Shown: one piece after another, positions 1 through 4,777 of the stretch
How the letters are laid out: every line of letters begins with the position of its first letter
Position numbering within the stretch: position 1 is the first letter of the stretch
Source of the DNA: CANGTU01 sp046336655
GTDB taxonomy: Bacteria > Bacteroidota > Bacteroidia > Flavobacteriales_D > Sanyastnellaceae
Direction: 5' to 3'
DNA: 6,550 nt
Assembly: GCA_046336655.1 (NCBI GenBank)
Contig: JBKDGH010000060.1
Location: 1-6,550 of the forward strand
Made by a program: the position numbers and the translations under genes
Notes under the pieces: model-generated
Seen by the model: the letters and a program-made list of their open reading frames with translations, nothing else
Told to the model about the DNA's origin: nothing
Databases searched by the model: none

Positions 1-91
1 CGTTTACTCCGTGTACTCCTTCTTCAACCGATGGTGGATCATCATCGGGCTGATTGTTTTGTGGACTGTTGTCAGAAATACACTACTTTAA
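1..91 (+). CDS. C-terminal end of a membrane protein (5' truncated)
   Basis: Reading from base 2, 29 codons run to a TAA at 89-91. The encoded tail is VYSVYSFFNRWW followed by a hydrophobic stretch (IIIGLIVLWTVV) and a short polar end, RNTLL. This has the look of a last transmembrane helix with an aromatic and positive-charge boundary, so I read it as the end of an integral membrane protein whose start lies left of the window. A C-terminal helix followed by an Arg-Asn pair would fit small Bacteroidota membrane proteins such as DUF2752, but the diagnostic N-terminal cysteine motif is outside the window, so that family name is only a guess. The other frames here give polar, low-complexity translations without family features. 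Confidence 0.5.
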   Translation, partial: VYSVYSFFNRWWIIIGLIVLWTVVRNTLL

Positions 92-342
92 TTTTTCTGA
101 ATATGCAGTCCGGTTCAAACACATCAGCCCGCACCAATCCCGGACCATTGGCAATCGTTGGTCTGGTTATCTGCCTGAAAGTGTATCTGGCCATTCTGCC
201 ACTAGGTTTCGGTTTCCTAAACCTCCGTCACTTACCTGTGCCCTATTGGAGAATAGAACACGATGAAGACCAATAACACGCCTCGTGCAATAACCAGGTT
301 CAGGTAGCCAGAGCATTTGCACATTTACGTGATTGAATATCA

Positions 343-366
343 GGACGCACAGCCGTGCGTCCCTAC
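343..366. repeat. REP-like palindrome
   Basis: A perfect 8-bp inverted repeat, GGACGCAC (343-350) and GTGCGTCC (355-362), encloses the 4-nt loop AGCC and is followed by CTAC. On the minus strand it reads GTAG-GGACGCAC-GGCT-GTGCGTCC. This layout (GTAG head plus short-loop palindrome) is that of REP elements, dispersed extragenic palindromes that RAYT-type transposases move or maintain in many bacteria. No T-run follows on either strand, so it is not an intrinsic terminator. It lies about 50 bp upstream of the next gene. Only one copy is in the window, so its dispersed nature is inferred from form. Confidence 0.5.
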
Positions 367-376
367 AAGCCAGGCG

Positions 377-388
377 ACTAGCATACTC
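377..388. repeat. Solo copy of the 8-bp array unit
   Basis: The 12 bases ACTAGCATACTC are identical to 1065-1076 inside the 8-bp tandem array downstream of the next gene: the last half of one unit plus one full unit. The two sites bracket the small membrane protein gene. A 12-bp exact match this close is unlikely but not impossible by chance. Confidence 0.35.
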
Positions 389-410
389 CCATCCTTCCTA
401 TCTTGCCCCC

Positions 411-893
411 ATGAACGCTATCCACCTTCATCTCATCGCGAATCACATTCCCATCCTCGGAAGTGTGATTGGCCTGTTCGTCCTCCTTGCGGGCTTCTTT
501 TTCAGAAACCGCGAAGTGCGGATTACCGCAGCGGCCATTCTGCTCTTTGCTTCTATCGGTGGAGTTGTCACAAATAAAAGCGGGGAAGAAGCCGAAGAAG
601 TGGTGGAAGATTTACCGGGAGTGAGCCATGATCTGATTCACGAACATGAGGAGATGGCTGAAAAGGCCATGCCCTTTATTCTCGCCACTGCCGTGCTCGC
701 CGCAGCATCCTTATTCGGTGAAATAAAGCGCAAAAAATTCGCACGCATCGCCTCACTGCTTCTTTTGATTTCAGCCCTCGGTGTTTCAACCCTGAGCGGC
801 TATGCAGGCTATCTCGGCGGAAAAATCAGACACCCGGAAATTGACGGGCTCTCTCTTCCTGCGACGGGTAATCAGGTGGAACGAGAAGATTAG
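411..893 (+). CDS. Four-helix, histidine-rich membrane protein (DUF2231-like)
   Basis: A 160-residue integral membrane protein of unproven function. Four hydrophobic segments are visible, at about residues 12-31, 36-54, 86-104 and 110-132. The N-terminus carries an HLH (H5, H7) and NHIP (N11-P14) motif at the mouth of helix 1. The loop between helices 2 and 3 is acidic (GEEAEEVVEDLPG) and ends in a histidine cluster (H73, H77, H79). After helix 4 comes a YLGGKIRHPE motif with H141. This pattern recalls DUF2231-type membrane proteins common in Bacteroidota. Histidines at helix ends could ligate haem or metal; that is inference. I chose the ATG at 411 rather than an in-frame ATG at 333, because the upstream part would translate through the palindromic repeat and the conserved-looking MNAIHLHLIANHIP starts here. 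There is no Shine-Dalgarno sequence. The TAG stop is the first part of a tandem array. Confidence 0.8.
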   Translation: MNAIHLHLIANHIPILGSVIGLFVLLAGFFFRNREVRITAAAILLFASIGGVVTNKSGEEAEEVVEDLPGVSHDLIHEHEEMAEKAMPFILATAVLAAASLFGEIKRKKFARIASLLLLISALGVSTLSGYAGYLGGKIRHPEIDGLSLPATGNQVERED

Positions 894-918
894 AGATTCT
901 AGATTCTAGATACTAGAT
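891..918. repeat. 7-bp tandem array, unit TCTAGAT (4 copies)
   Basis: Four consecutive 7-mers: TAGAGAT, TCTAGAT, TCTAGAT and ACTAGAT. The first includes the TAG stop of the membrane protein gene. The core TCTAGA is self-complementary, so every complete unit carries TAG on both strands. It is followed by about 24 bp of non-repeated sequence before the next array. Confidence 0.75.
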
Positions 919-942
919 AACCTATTCTGGGAGGTGGGTTTT

Positions 943-980
943 GGAGAATGGAGAATGGAGAATGGAGAATGGAGAATGGA
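943..980. repeat. 7-bp tandem array, unit GGAGAAT (5 perfect copies)
   Basis: Five identical GGAGAAT units run from 943 to 977, followed by a partial GGA. The period is 7 bp, as in the array to its left, but the sequence is unrelated. The unit has no stop codon in any frame on either strand. No start or coding context is evident, so I treat it as non-coding. Confidence 0.85.
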
Positions 981-1006
981 AATCCTGCCCCGCATCGGCC
1001 TCATTC

Positions 1007-1092
1007 GCACTCGCACACTAGCACACTAGCACACTCGCACACTAGCATACTAGCACACTAGCATACTAGCATACTCGCACACTCGCACACTA
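1007..1092. repeat. 8-bp tandem array, unit GCAYACTM (10 copies plus partial)
   Basis: Ten head-to-tail 8-mers fill 1013-1092, preceded by a shortened unit GCACTC at 1007-1012. Calling GCACACTA a, GCACACTC b, GCATACTA c and GCATACTC d, the order is a-a-b-a-c-a-c-d-b-a. All variation is at unit positions 4 (C/T) and 8 (A/C); the other six positions never change. The last unit includes the dapA stop codon (TAG on the minus strand). With an 8-bp unit and no spacers it is not a CRISPR array. Confidence 0.9.
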
Positions 1093-1977
1093 ATTCAAAA
1101 ACCCCTCATCAATCATCACCCGGCGCATGCGCTCACTGACGATTTGTGAAACGGGGACGAGTGGCAGTCGAAGGTAGTTGTCGCAGATATCGAGTTGCTG
1201 GAGGACCTCTTTCACCCCGGCCGGATTGCCTTCGATGAAGAGCAGCTGAATAATTTCCAGCAGTCGGTAATGAATGGCCCGCGCGTCATTGAATTCATTC
1301 TTAAGCGCATGATGCACGAGCGCTGAAAACTCCTTCGGGAATGCATTACCCACTACGGAAATAACGCCGTCAGCGCCCGCTGCGATAAGCGGCAGAGTGA
1401 TGGCATCGTCGCCGCTGATCACGAGGAATTCCTTTGGCGTGTTGTGGATGATCGTCATGATCTGCTCCATGTTGCCACTCGCCTCCTTGATTCCGATTAC
1501 GTTGCGGCAATCAAATGCAATGCGTGATACGGTATCCGGCAACAGGTTCACACCTGCCCTTCCCGGAACGTTGTACAGTATGATGGGCAATTTTGAACTT
1601 TCGCTCAGTGCCTTGTAATGCTCGTACAATCCGTTCTGCGATGGCTTATTGTAATACGGCGTCACGCTAAGCACGGCAGTAAGGCCTGTTGCATCGAGTC
1701 GTGAAAGCTGTGCGCTGATCTCTTCCGTATTGTTTCCGCCTACTCCGAGCACTACAGGCTTTCGGCCTGCATTGGTTGAAAGAACGGTATCAATCACGAG
1801 CTTCTTGTCTTCCTTGTCGAGCGTCACCGATTCTCCGGTAGTACCCATTACCACCAAATAGTCCACGCCTCCTTCGATCAAAAACTCAGTGAGCTTTTTC
1901 AAGGCAGTAACGTCAACGGATTTATCTCGTTTGAACGGGGTGATCATGGCTACCCCCAGGCCGCGAAGCTGATTCAT
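1090..1977 (-). CDS. dapA: 4-hydroxy-tetrahydrodipicolinate synthase
   Basis: Condenses pyruvate with L-aspartate-4-semialdehyde in the cytoplasm, the first committed step of the diaminopimelate/lysine pathway, which supplies peptidoglycan and lysine. The 295-residue length is typical of the family, a (beta/alpha)8 barrel that usually forms a tetramer. Visible landmarks are GTTGES (45-50, with the pyruvate-contacting threonines), TPYYNKP (106-112, the tyrosine from the neighbouring subunit), YNVPGR (135-140, catalytic Y135 and substrate-binding R140) and IKEASG (163-168, Schiff-base K164). The catalytic set is complete, so the enzyme should be active. The ATG at 1977 overlaps the TGA of the upstream DUF6913-like gene (ATGA), which points to translational coupling. 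The TAG stop lies inside the last unit of an 8-bp tandem array. N-acetylneuraminate lyase is a paralogous alternative, but the GTTGES and YYNKP context favours DapA. Confidence 0.95.
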   Translation of the reverse strand: MNQLRGLGVAMITPFKRDKSVDVTALKKLTEFLIEGGVDYLVVMGTTGESVTLDKEDKKLVIDTVLSTNAGRKPVVLGVGGNNTEEISAQLSRLDATGLTAVLSVTPYYNKPSQNGLYEHYKALSESSKLPIILYNVPGRAGVNLLPDTVSRIAFDCRNVIGIKEASGNMEQIMTIIHNTPKEFLVISGDDAITLPLIAAGADGVISVVGNAFPKEFSALVHHALKNEFNDARAIHYRLLEIIQLLFIEGNPAGVKEVLQQLDICDNYLRLPLVPVSQIVSERMRRVMIDEGFLN

Positions 1978-2510
1978 GTGATTTGCGGGTTTCCCAGGTA
2001 TAAATGCAGTTGTTGGATGAATAAGCCAGGCGATTCACTTCCGGGGAGTGCGATTACGAGGTCACAGTATGGTGCCGTTGCGCTCCCCTGCCATCCTACT
2101 TTCATATGCGCCTTCGATGCCTTCAATACAAATCCCAGAGGCGTAATGTTGCCTCCGGAAAGATCGATGAGCAGGTCGAAATCCTGCTCCAGAAAATTGC
2201 GCACATTCTTCACTGGCTTCATGTACCAGTTGAGATCATTGTGCGTGAAGTAATCATACTCCAGTTTGCGCTGCTGCCATACCGGCAATTGCTTGTCCGG
2301 AAGGTCCACAAAGCCGAGAACCTGAACCGTGTTCGTCCGGAAATTCTCCTTCAGTCCTTTGGCAAACGCGCGGATGCGGTTGTAGGCGCGCTCGTCGTCG
2401 TCACGGTACAAAATACCGATACGCTTCGCCTCCGTGAAATTTGTTCCGCCGCGCTGACGCACAGGCTCAGCCTCACGCGCGAGGCGCAAACGGCCGATAC
2501 GGTCCTTCAT
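1974..2510 (-). CDS. DUF6913-like conserved protein, upstream of dapA
   Basis: A soluble protein of 178 residues with no transmembrane segment or signal peptide. It resembles the Bacteroidota family DUF6913, of unknown function. Recognisable blocks are RIGILY (30-35), VLGFVD (64-69), DLNWYMKP (92-99), FDLLIDLS (111-118), SKAHMKVG (132-139) and CDLVI (149-153), suggesting an alternating beta/alpha fold. The frame is open back to an ATG at 2669 and also has an ATG pair at 2525/2522. I prefer 2510 because the protein then begins MKDRIGRLRL, as short members tend to, and because a TAnnTTTG element ends 21 nt upstream, nearly the same spacing as at the permease gene. If that promoter is real, the 2669 start would lie outside the transcript. 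Its TGA overlaps the dapA start by 4 bp. Its link to lysine synthesis is by position only. Confidence 0.75.
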   Translation of the reverse strand: MKDRIGRLRLAREAEPVRQRGGTNFTEAKRIGILYRDDDERAYNRIRAFAKGLKENFRTNTVQVLGFVDLPDKQLPVWQQRKLEYDYFTHNDLNWYMKPVKNVRNFLEQDFDLLIDLSGGNITPLGFVLKASKAHMKVGWQGSATAPYCDLVIALPGSESPGLFIQQLHLYLGNPQIT

Positions 2511-2531
2511 GGAGCGGAACATCATAGGTGG

Positions 2532-2539
2532 CAAAGGTA
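2532..2539 (-). promoter_or_regulatory. Candidate Bacteroidota -7 element for the DUF6913-dapA pair
   Basis: On the minus strand this reads TACCTTTG, a full match to the Bacteroidota -7 consensus TAnnTTTG. It lies 21 nt before the preferred start at 2510, inside the gap to the divergent gene. No TTTG-type -33 element is seen at the expected 19-21 bp upstream, so the call rests on the -7 match and position alone. Confidence 0.4.
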
Positions 2540-2632
2540 ATCCGCACCGGCGTTCACTGTGCACCGTGGAAAATACCTGGTGATCCGGGGCTTGATCCGC
2601 TTTGATTTTTTTACGAAATTTCTGCAACAGTT

Positions 2633-2650
2633 CAACGGTGTGACCCGTTG
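2633..2650. promoter_or_regulatory. Inverted repeat in the divergent intergenic region
   Basis: CAACGG (2633-2638) and CCGTTG (2645-2650) form a perfect 6-bp inverted repeat around a 6-nt centre, 24 bp before the ATG at 2675. It could be an operator half-site pair or a small leader hairpin of the hypothetical gene. A repeat this short can arise by chance, and no regulator gene is nearby. Confidence 0.2.
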
Positions 2651-2674
2651 TACTGCTTAGGAAGCGCAACAGCC

Positions 2675-3385
2675 ATGGACACCTTACCTCCCAACTGGGT
2701 GACTGAGGGCACCCTCGATTTTGAGTACAAGAAGTATGTACTCCTCGCTTATCTGCAGCATTGCAAAAAACGCTTCGATGAGGCGCGTCTTTATCCTCCG
2801 CTGAGCGAACTCGTGGAGCACTACCGCAATCTGGCCGTACTCAAGCAGGGTATGGAAGGCATGCAGGACAGTTTTCCCAAAGAGCTGCTGGGCATTGATT
2901 CCCGCAGGCTGGAGATGAGCTATGAGTCGACCATCACGCCGGAAGAATACATTTCGACCATCACTGAAATCGTGGAGTTTGCGATTCCGGGCATTAAAAA
3001 CACCATCCGGGAAGGCAAGGATATCTATGACCTCGTCGAACGCCACATCGAATTTCAACCTGTAGGTATTGAGCCCATTTACCGCGATGAAGGGTTTCTG
3101 CTGGTGAATGAAGAACCGCAGCATGAAGTCTACGTGTACTCGTTTCGCTATTCCATTATTCCACACTCCACTGAATCGCTGCGCGGGCTGGAACTGACCT
3201 ATGTGGGCAGTGAGCGAAAGAGCATTGTAAATACGATTGAGCAAATCAAACTCAGTCTGGCAAAACGCTTCGCCAACCTGCCCAATCCCGCCACTTTCTT
3301 CTGTCTGAGTAAGCTTCAGGTGCCCCTCGCCGAGACGTTGCTACCGGTTACCCGGAGAATACTGATGAAGCGACTGGCAGCCTGA
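2675..3385 (+). CDS. Conserved hypothetical protein, divergent from DUF6913-dapA
   Basis: A 236-residue soluble protein with no signal peptide or membrane helix. I recognise its general look from Bacteroidota genomes (an N-terminal LPPNWVTEGTLDFEYKKYVLL block) but know no function. The first 60 residues look helical (YKKYVLLAYLQHCKKRF, then LSELVEHYRNL). The middle (TPEEYISTITEIVEFAIPGIKNTI) is also helical. After about residue 125 the sequence turns beta-rich (HEVYVYSFRYSII at 150-162). A C-terminal helix contains IEQIKLSLAKRF. No catalytic motif or cysteine cluster stands out. I chose the ATG at 2675 over an in-frame ATG at 2648, because the nine extra residues would overlap an inverted repeat and because MDTLPPNW looks like a natural start. 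It reads away from the DUF6913-dapA pair and is followed after 78 bp by the permease gene. Confidence 0.75.
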   Translation: MDTLPPNWVTEGTLDFEYKKYVLLAYLQHCKKRFDEARLYPPLSELVEHYRNLAVLKQGMEGMQDSFPKELLGIDSRRLEMSYESTITPEEYISTITEIVEFAIPGIKNTIREGKDIYDLVERHIEFQPVGIEPIYRDEGFLLVNEEPQHEVYVYSFRYSIIPHSTESLRGLELTYVGSERKSIVNTIEQIKLSLAKRFANLPNPATFFCLSKLQVPLAETLLPVTRRILMKRLAA

Positions 3386-3435
3386 GCGTATCCCGCTGGT
3401 CTTCTTCCATAAGCAGGAATAACACGTGGTTCACT

Positions 3436-3443
3436 TACTTTTG
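3436..3443 (+). promoter_or_regulatory. Candidate Bacteroidota -7 element for the permease gene
   Basis: TACTTTTG matches the TAnnTTTG consensus in full and lies 20 nt before the permease ATG at 3464, in a 78-bp gap. Transcription would begin around 3448-3452, giving a short leader. No clear -33 TTTG is present at the expected spacing, so this remains a candidate. Confidence 0.45.
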
Positions 3444-3463
3444 GCCGAACCCAAACCCCTGCT

Positions 3464-4777
3464 ATGTCGAAAACCGTCCGCGGACTCAGTCTTTTTGCCC
3501 TGACCATGATTGCCATTGGAAGCACCATTGGCTCGGGTATTTTTCAAACTCCATCGTCCATTGCCCGCGAAGTCAACCATCCCGGCTGGATCGTGGGATT
3601 GTGGATTGCCGGTGGTGTGGTATCGCTCCTCGGTGCGCTGGTGTTTGCCGAACTGGGCGCGCGGGTGAGTCGTCCGGGCGGTGTGTACGCCTACCTCCAC
3701 GAAGCGTGGGGCGCCTTGCCCGCATTTCTATACGGCTGGAGCCTGCTTGCGGTAGTATCCAGCGGTACCATTGCGGCGCTCATTATCGTATTCGCTGATT
3801 ACATGGATTATTTCTTTGGATTCGGGGCAGATGCGAAACCCTTCGTTGCCGCAGGAGGCGTGGTGCTGCTCACGCTATTCAACACCTTCGGAATAAAAAG
3901 CAGTGAGTGGTTTGCGAATATTTCCACGGTGATCAAGATCGTGGGCATTTACGCAGTGCTTGCTGCTGCCTTGTTTCTGGGCAAAGAGGCCATTTTCGGA
4001 AATGACGCGGTAACCGGAGTGGTTCGCGAAACACCCGGCACGACTCCGCTTGCCATTGCATTTGTGGGGGTTCTTTGGTCTTATACCGGATGGCATTACG
4101 CGAGCTTCGTATCAGGTGAGGCTCGCAATCCGAAGCGCAATGTGCCCATCGCCATGGTGCTGGGAACTGCAGCCGTAACGCTGACCTACGTTCTTACGAA
4201 TCTGGGATATATGAGCGTGCTCGACCTTGGCTCCATTCAGCAGTCAGAAGCATTGGCAGCGGATGTGATGGAAAAAGTCGTTCCGGGAAGCGGCAATGCC
4301 GTGGCGGTATTGATCGCCATTTCCGTATTCGGCTGTGCTGGTCTTTACATCCTGGCAACGCCGCGCATCATTCAGCAGATGTCTTCCGAACGCCTGTTCT
4401 TTCCTGCATTTGCAAAGAGTCATCCGAAGTTCGGTGTACCGCTGAATGCCATTCTTCTTCAGTCGGCATGGGCAATAGTGCTCGTGTTTTTCTGGGGAAA
4501 ATTTGAAGCACTCTATACGTATGTGACAACCACTGAATGGCTTTTTCTGATGGCCGCAGCAGCTGGAATTTTTATAGTGCGCAGCCGTCAGAAAGAAAAG
4601 CACACCGGATTTTCAGTGCCACTCTATCCGGTGGTTCCGGCGCTGTTCTGTCTGGTAGTCGGCTGGTTTATTTATAAAAATGCGGTGTCCGATAATCCGG
4701 CGGCGTACTACGGACTGCTGGTTATTCCGATCGGAGCGCTGGTCTATTTTATCTTCCGAAAAAGCAATGCGGCATGA
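3464..4777 (+). CDS. APC-family amino acid permease
   Basis: An integral inner-membrane transporter of 437 residues, the usual length for a 12-helix member of the amino acid-polyamine-organocation superfamily. Family signatures are in order: GSTIGSGIF (19-27), the unwound substrate-binding part of helix 1; FAELGARVSRPGGVYAYLHE (61-80) around helices 2-3; WSYTGW followed by GEARNPKRNVP (205-228) at helix 6 and its cytoplasmic exit; and RIIQQMSSERLFFPAF (301-316) with PKFGVPLNAIL before helix 9. The pattern resembles the LAT/YjeH-like branch, which carries neutral amino acids, but the substrate cannot be read from sequence. The TGA stop overlaps the ATG of the following PLP enzyme (ATGA), so both are probably translated from one message and work together: the permease may bring in, exchange or export the enzyme's substrate or product. 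Confidence 0.9.
   Translation: MSKTVRGLSLFALTMIAIGSTIGSGIFQTPSSIAREVNHPGWIVGLWIAGGVVSLLGALVFAELGARVSRPGGVYAYLHEAWGALPAFLYGWSLLAVVSSGTIAALIIVFADYMDYFFGFGADAKPFVAAGGVVLLTLFNTFGIKSSEWFANISTVIKIVGIYAVLAAALFLGKEAIFGNDAVTGVVRETPGTTPLAIAFVGVLWSYTGWHYASFVSGEARNPKRNVPIAMVLGTAAVTLTYVLTNLGYMSVLDLGSIQQSEALAADVMEKVVPGSGNAVAVLIAISVFGCAGLYILATPRIIQQMSSERLFFPAFAKSHPKFGVPLNAILLQSAWAIVLVFFWGKFEALYTYVTTTEWLFLMAAAAGIFIVRSRQKEKHTGFSVPLYPVVPALFCLVVGWFIYKNAVSDNPAAYYGLLVIPIGALVYFIFRKSNAA

Larger units (their letters stand above)
92..410. other. 319-bp intergenic region without a supported gene
   Basis: Between the stop of the truncated membrane protein and the ATG at 411 I find no convincing coding region on either strand. 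One forward frame stays open to 276 and includes a hydrophobic patch, but has no start context, no recognisable family and overlaps the real upstream gene. The right half holds a palindromic repeat (343-366) and a lone 12-bp copy of the repeat array found downstream (377-388). A TATCTTGC at 399-406 is a poor match to the Bacteroidota -7 element, so the promoter of the next gene is not identified. There is no hairpin plus T-run that would serve as a clear terminator for the left gene. Confidence 0.5.

Noticed and set aside
112..120. GGTTCAAAC, similar to a tRNA T-loop
   Set aside because: The flanks do not pair to form a T-stem, and no anticodon or acceptor arms can be drawn.
204..224. AGGTTT/AAACCT inverted repeat in the left gap
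   Set aside because: Only 6 AT-rich pairs with a 9-nt loop and no T-run; expected by chance and too weak for a terminator.
31..276. Forward open frame with a hydrophobic patch in the left gap
   Set aside because: It overlaps the better-supported C-terminal membrane frame ending at 91, has no recognisable family, and its polar part has no protein-like pattern.
333..410. N-terminal extension of the four-helix membrane protein
   Set aside because: The 26 extra residues translate the palindromic repeat and the solo repeat unit; the family-like N-terminus begins at the ATG at 411.
1007..1092. CRISPR array
   Set aside because: The units are only 8 bp and directly adjacent, with no spacers, and no cas genes are nearby.
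2106..2540. 144-residue plus-strand open frame
   Set aside because: It is antisense to the DUF6913-like gene, which has recognisable conserved blocks.
2511..2669. Longer start of the DUF6913-like protein (231 residues, ATG at 2669)
   Set aside because: The extension has no family similarity I recognise, would leave 5 bp to the divergent gene start, and contains the candidate promoter.
2684..3244. 186-residue minus-strand open frame
   Set aside because: It is the antisense shadow of the 236-residue hypothetical gene; that protein has the better composition and a natural start.
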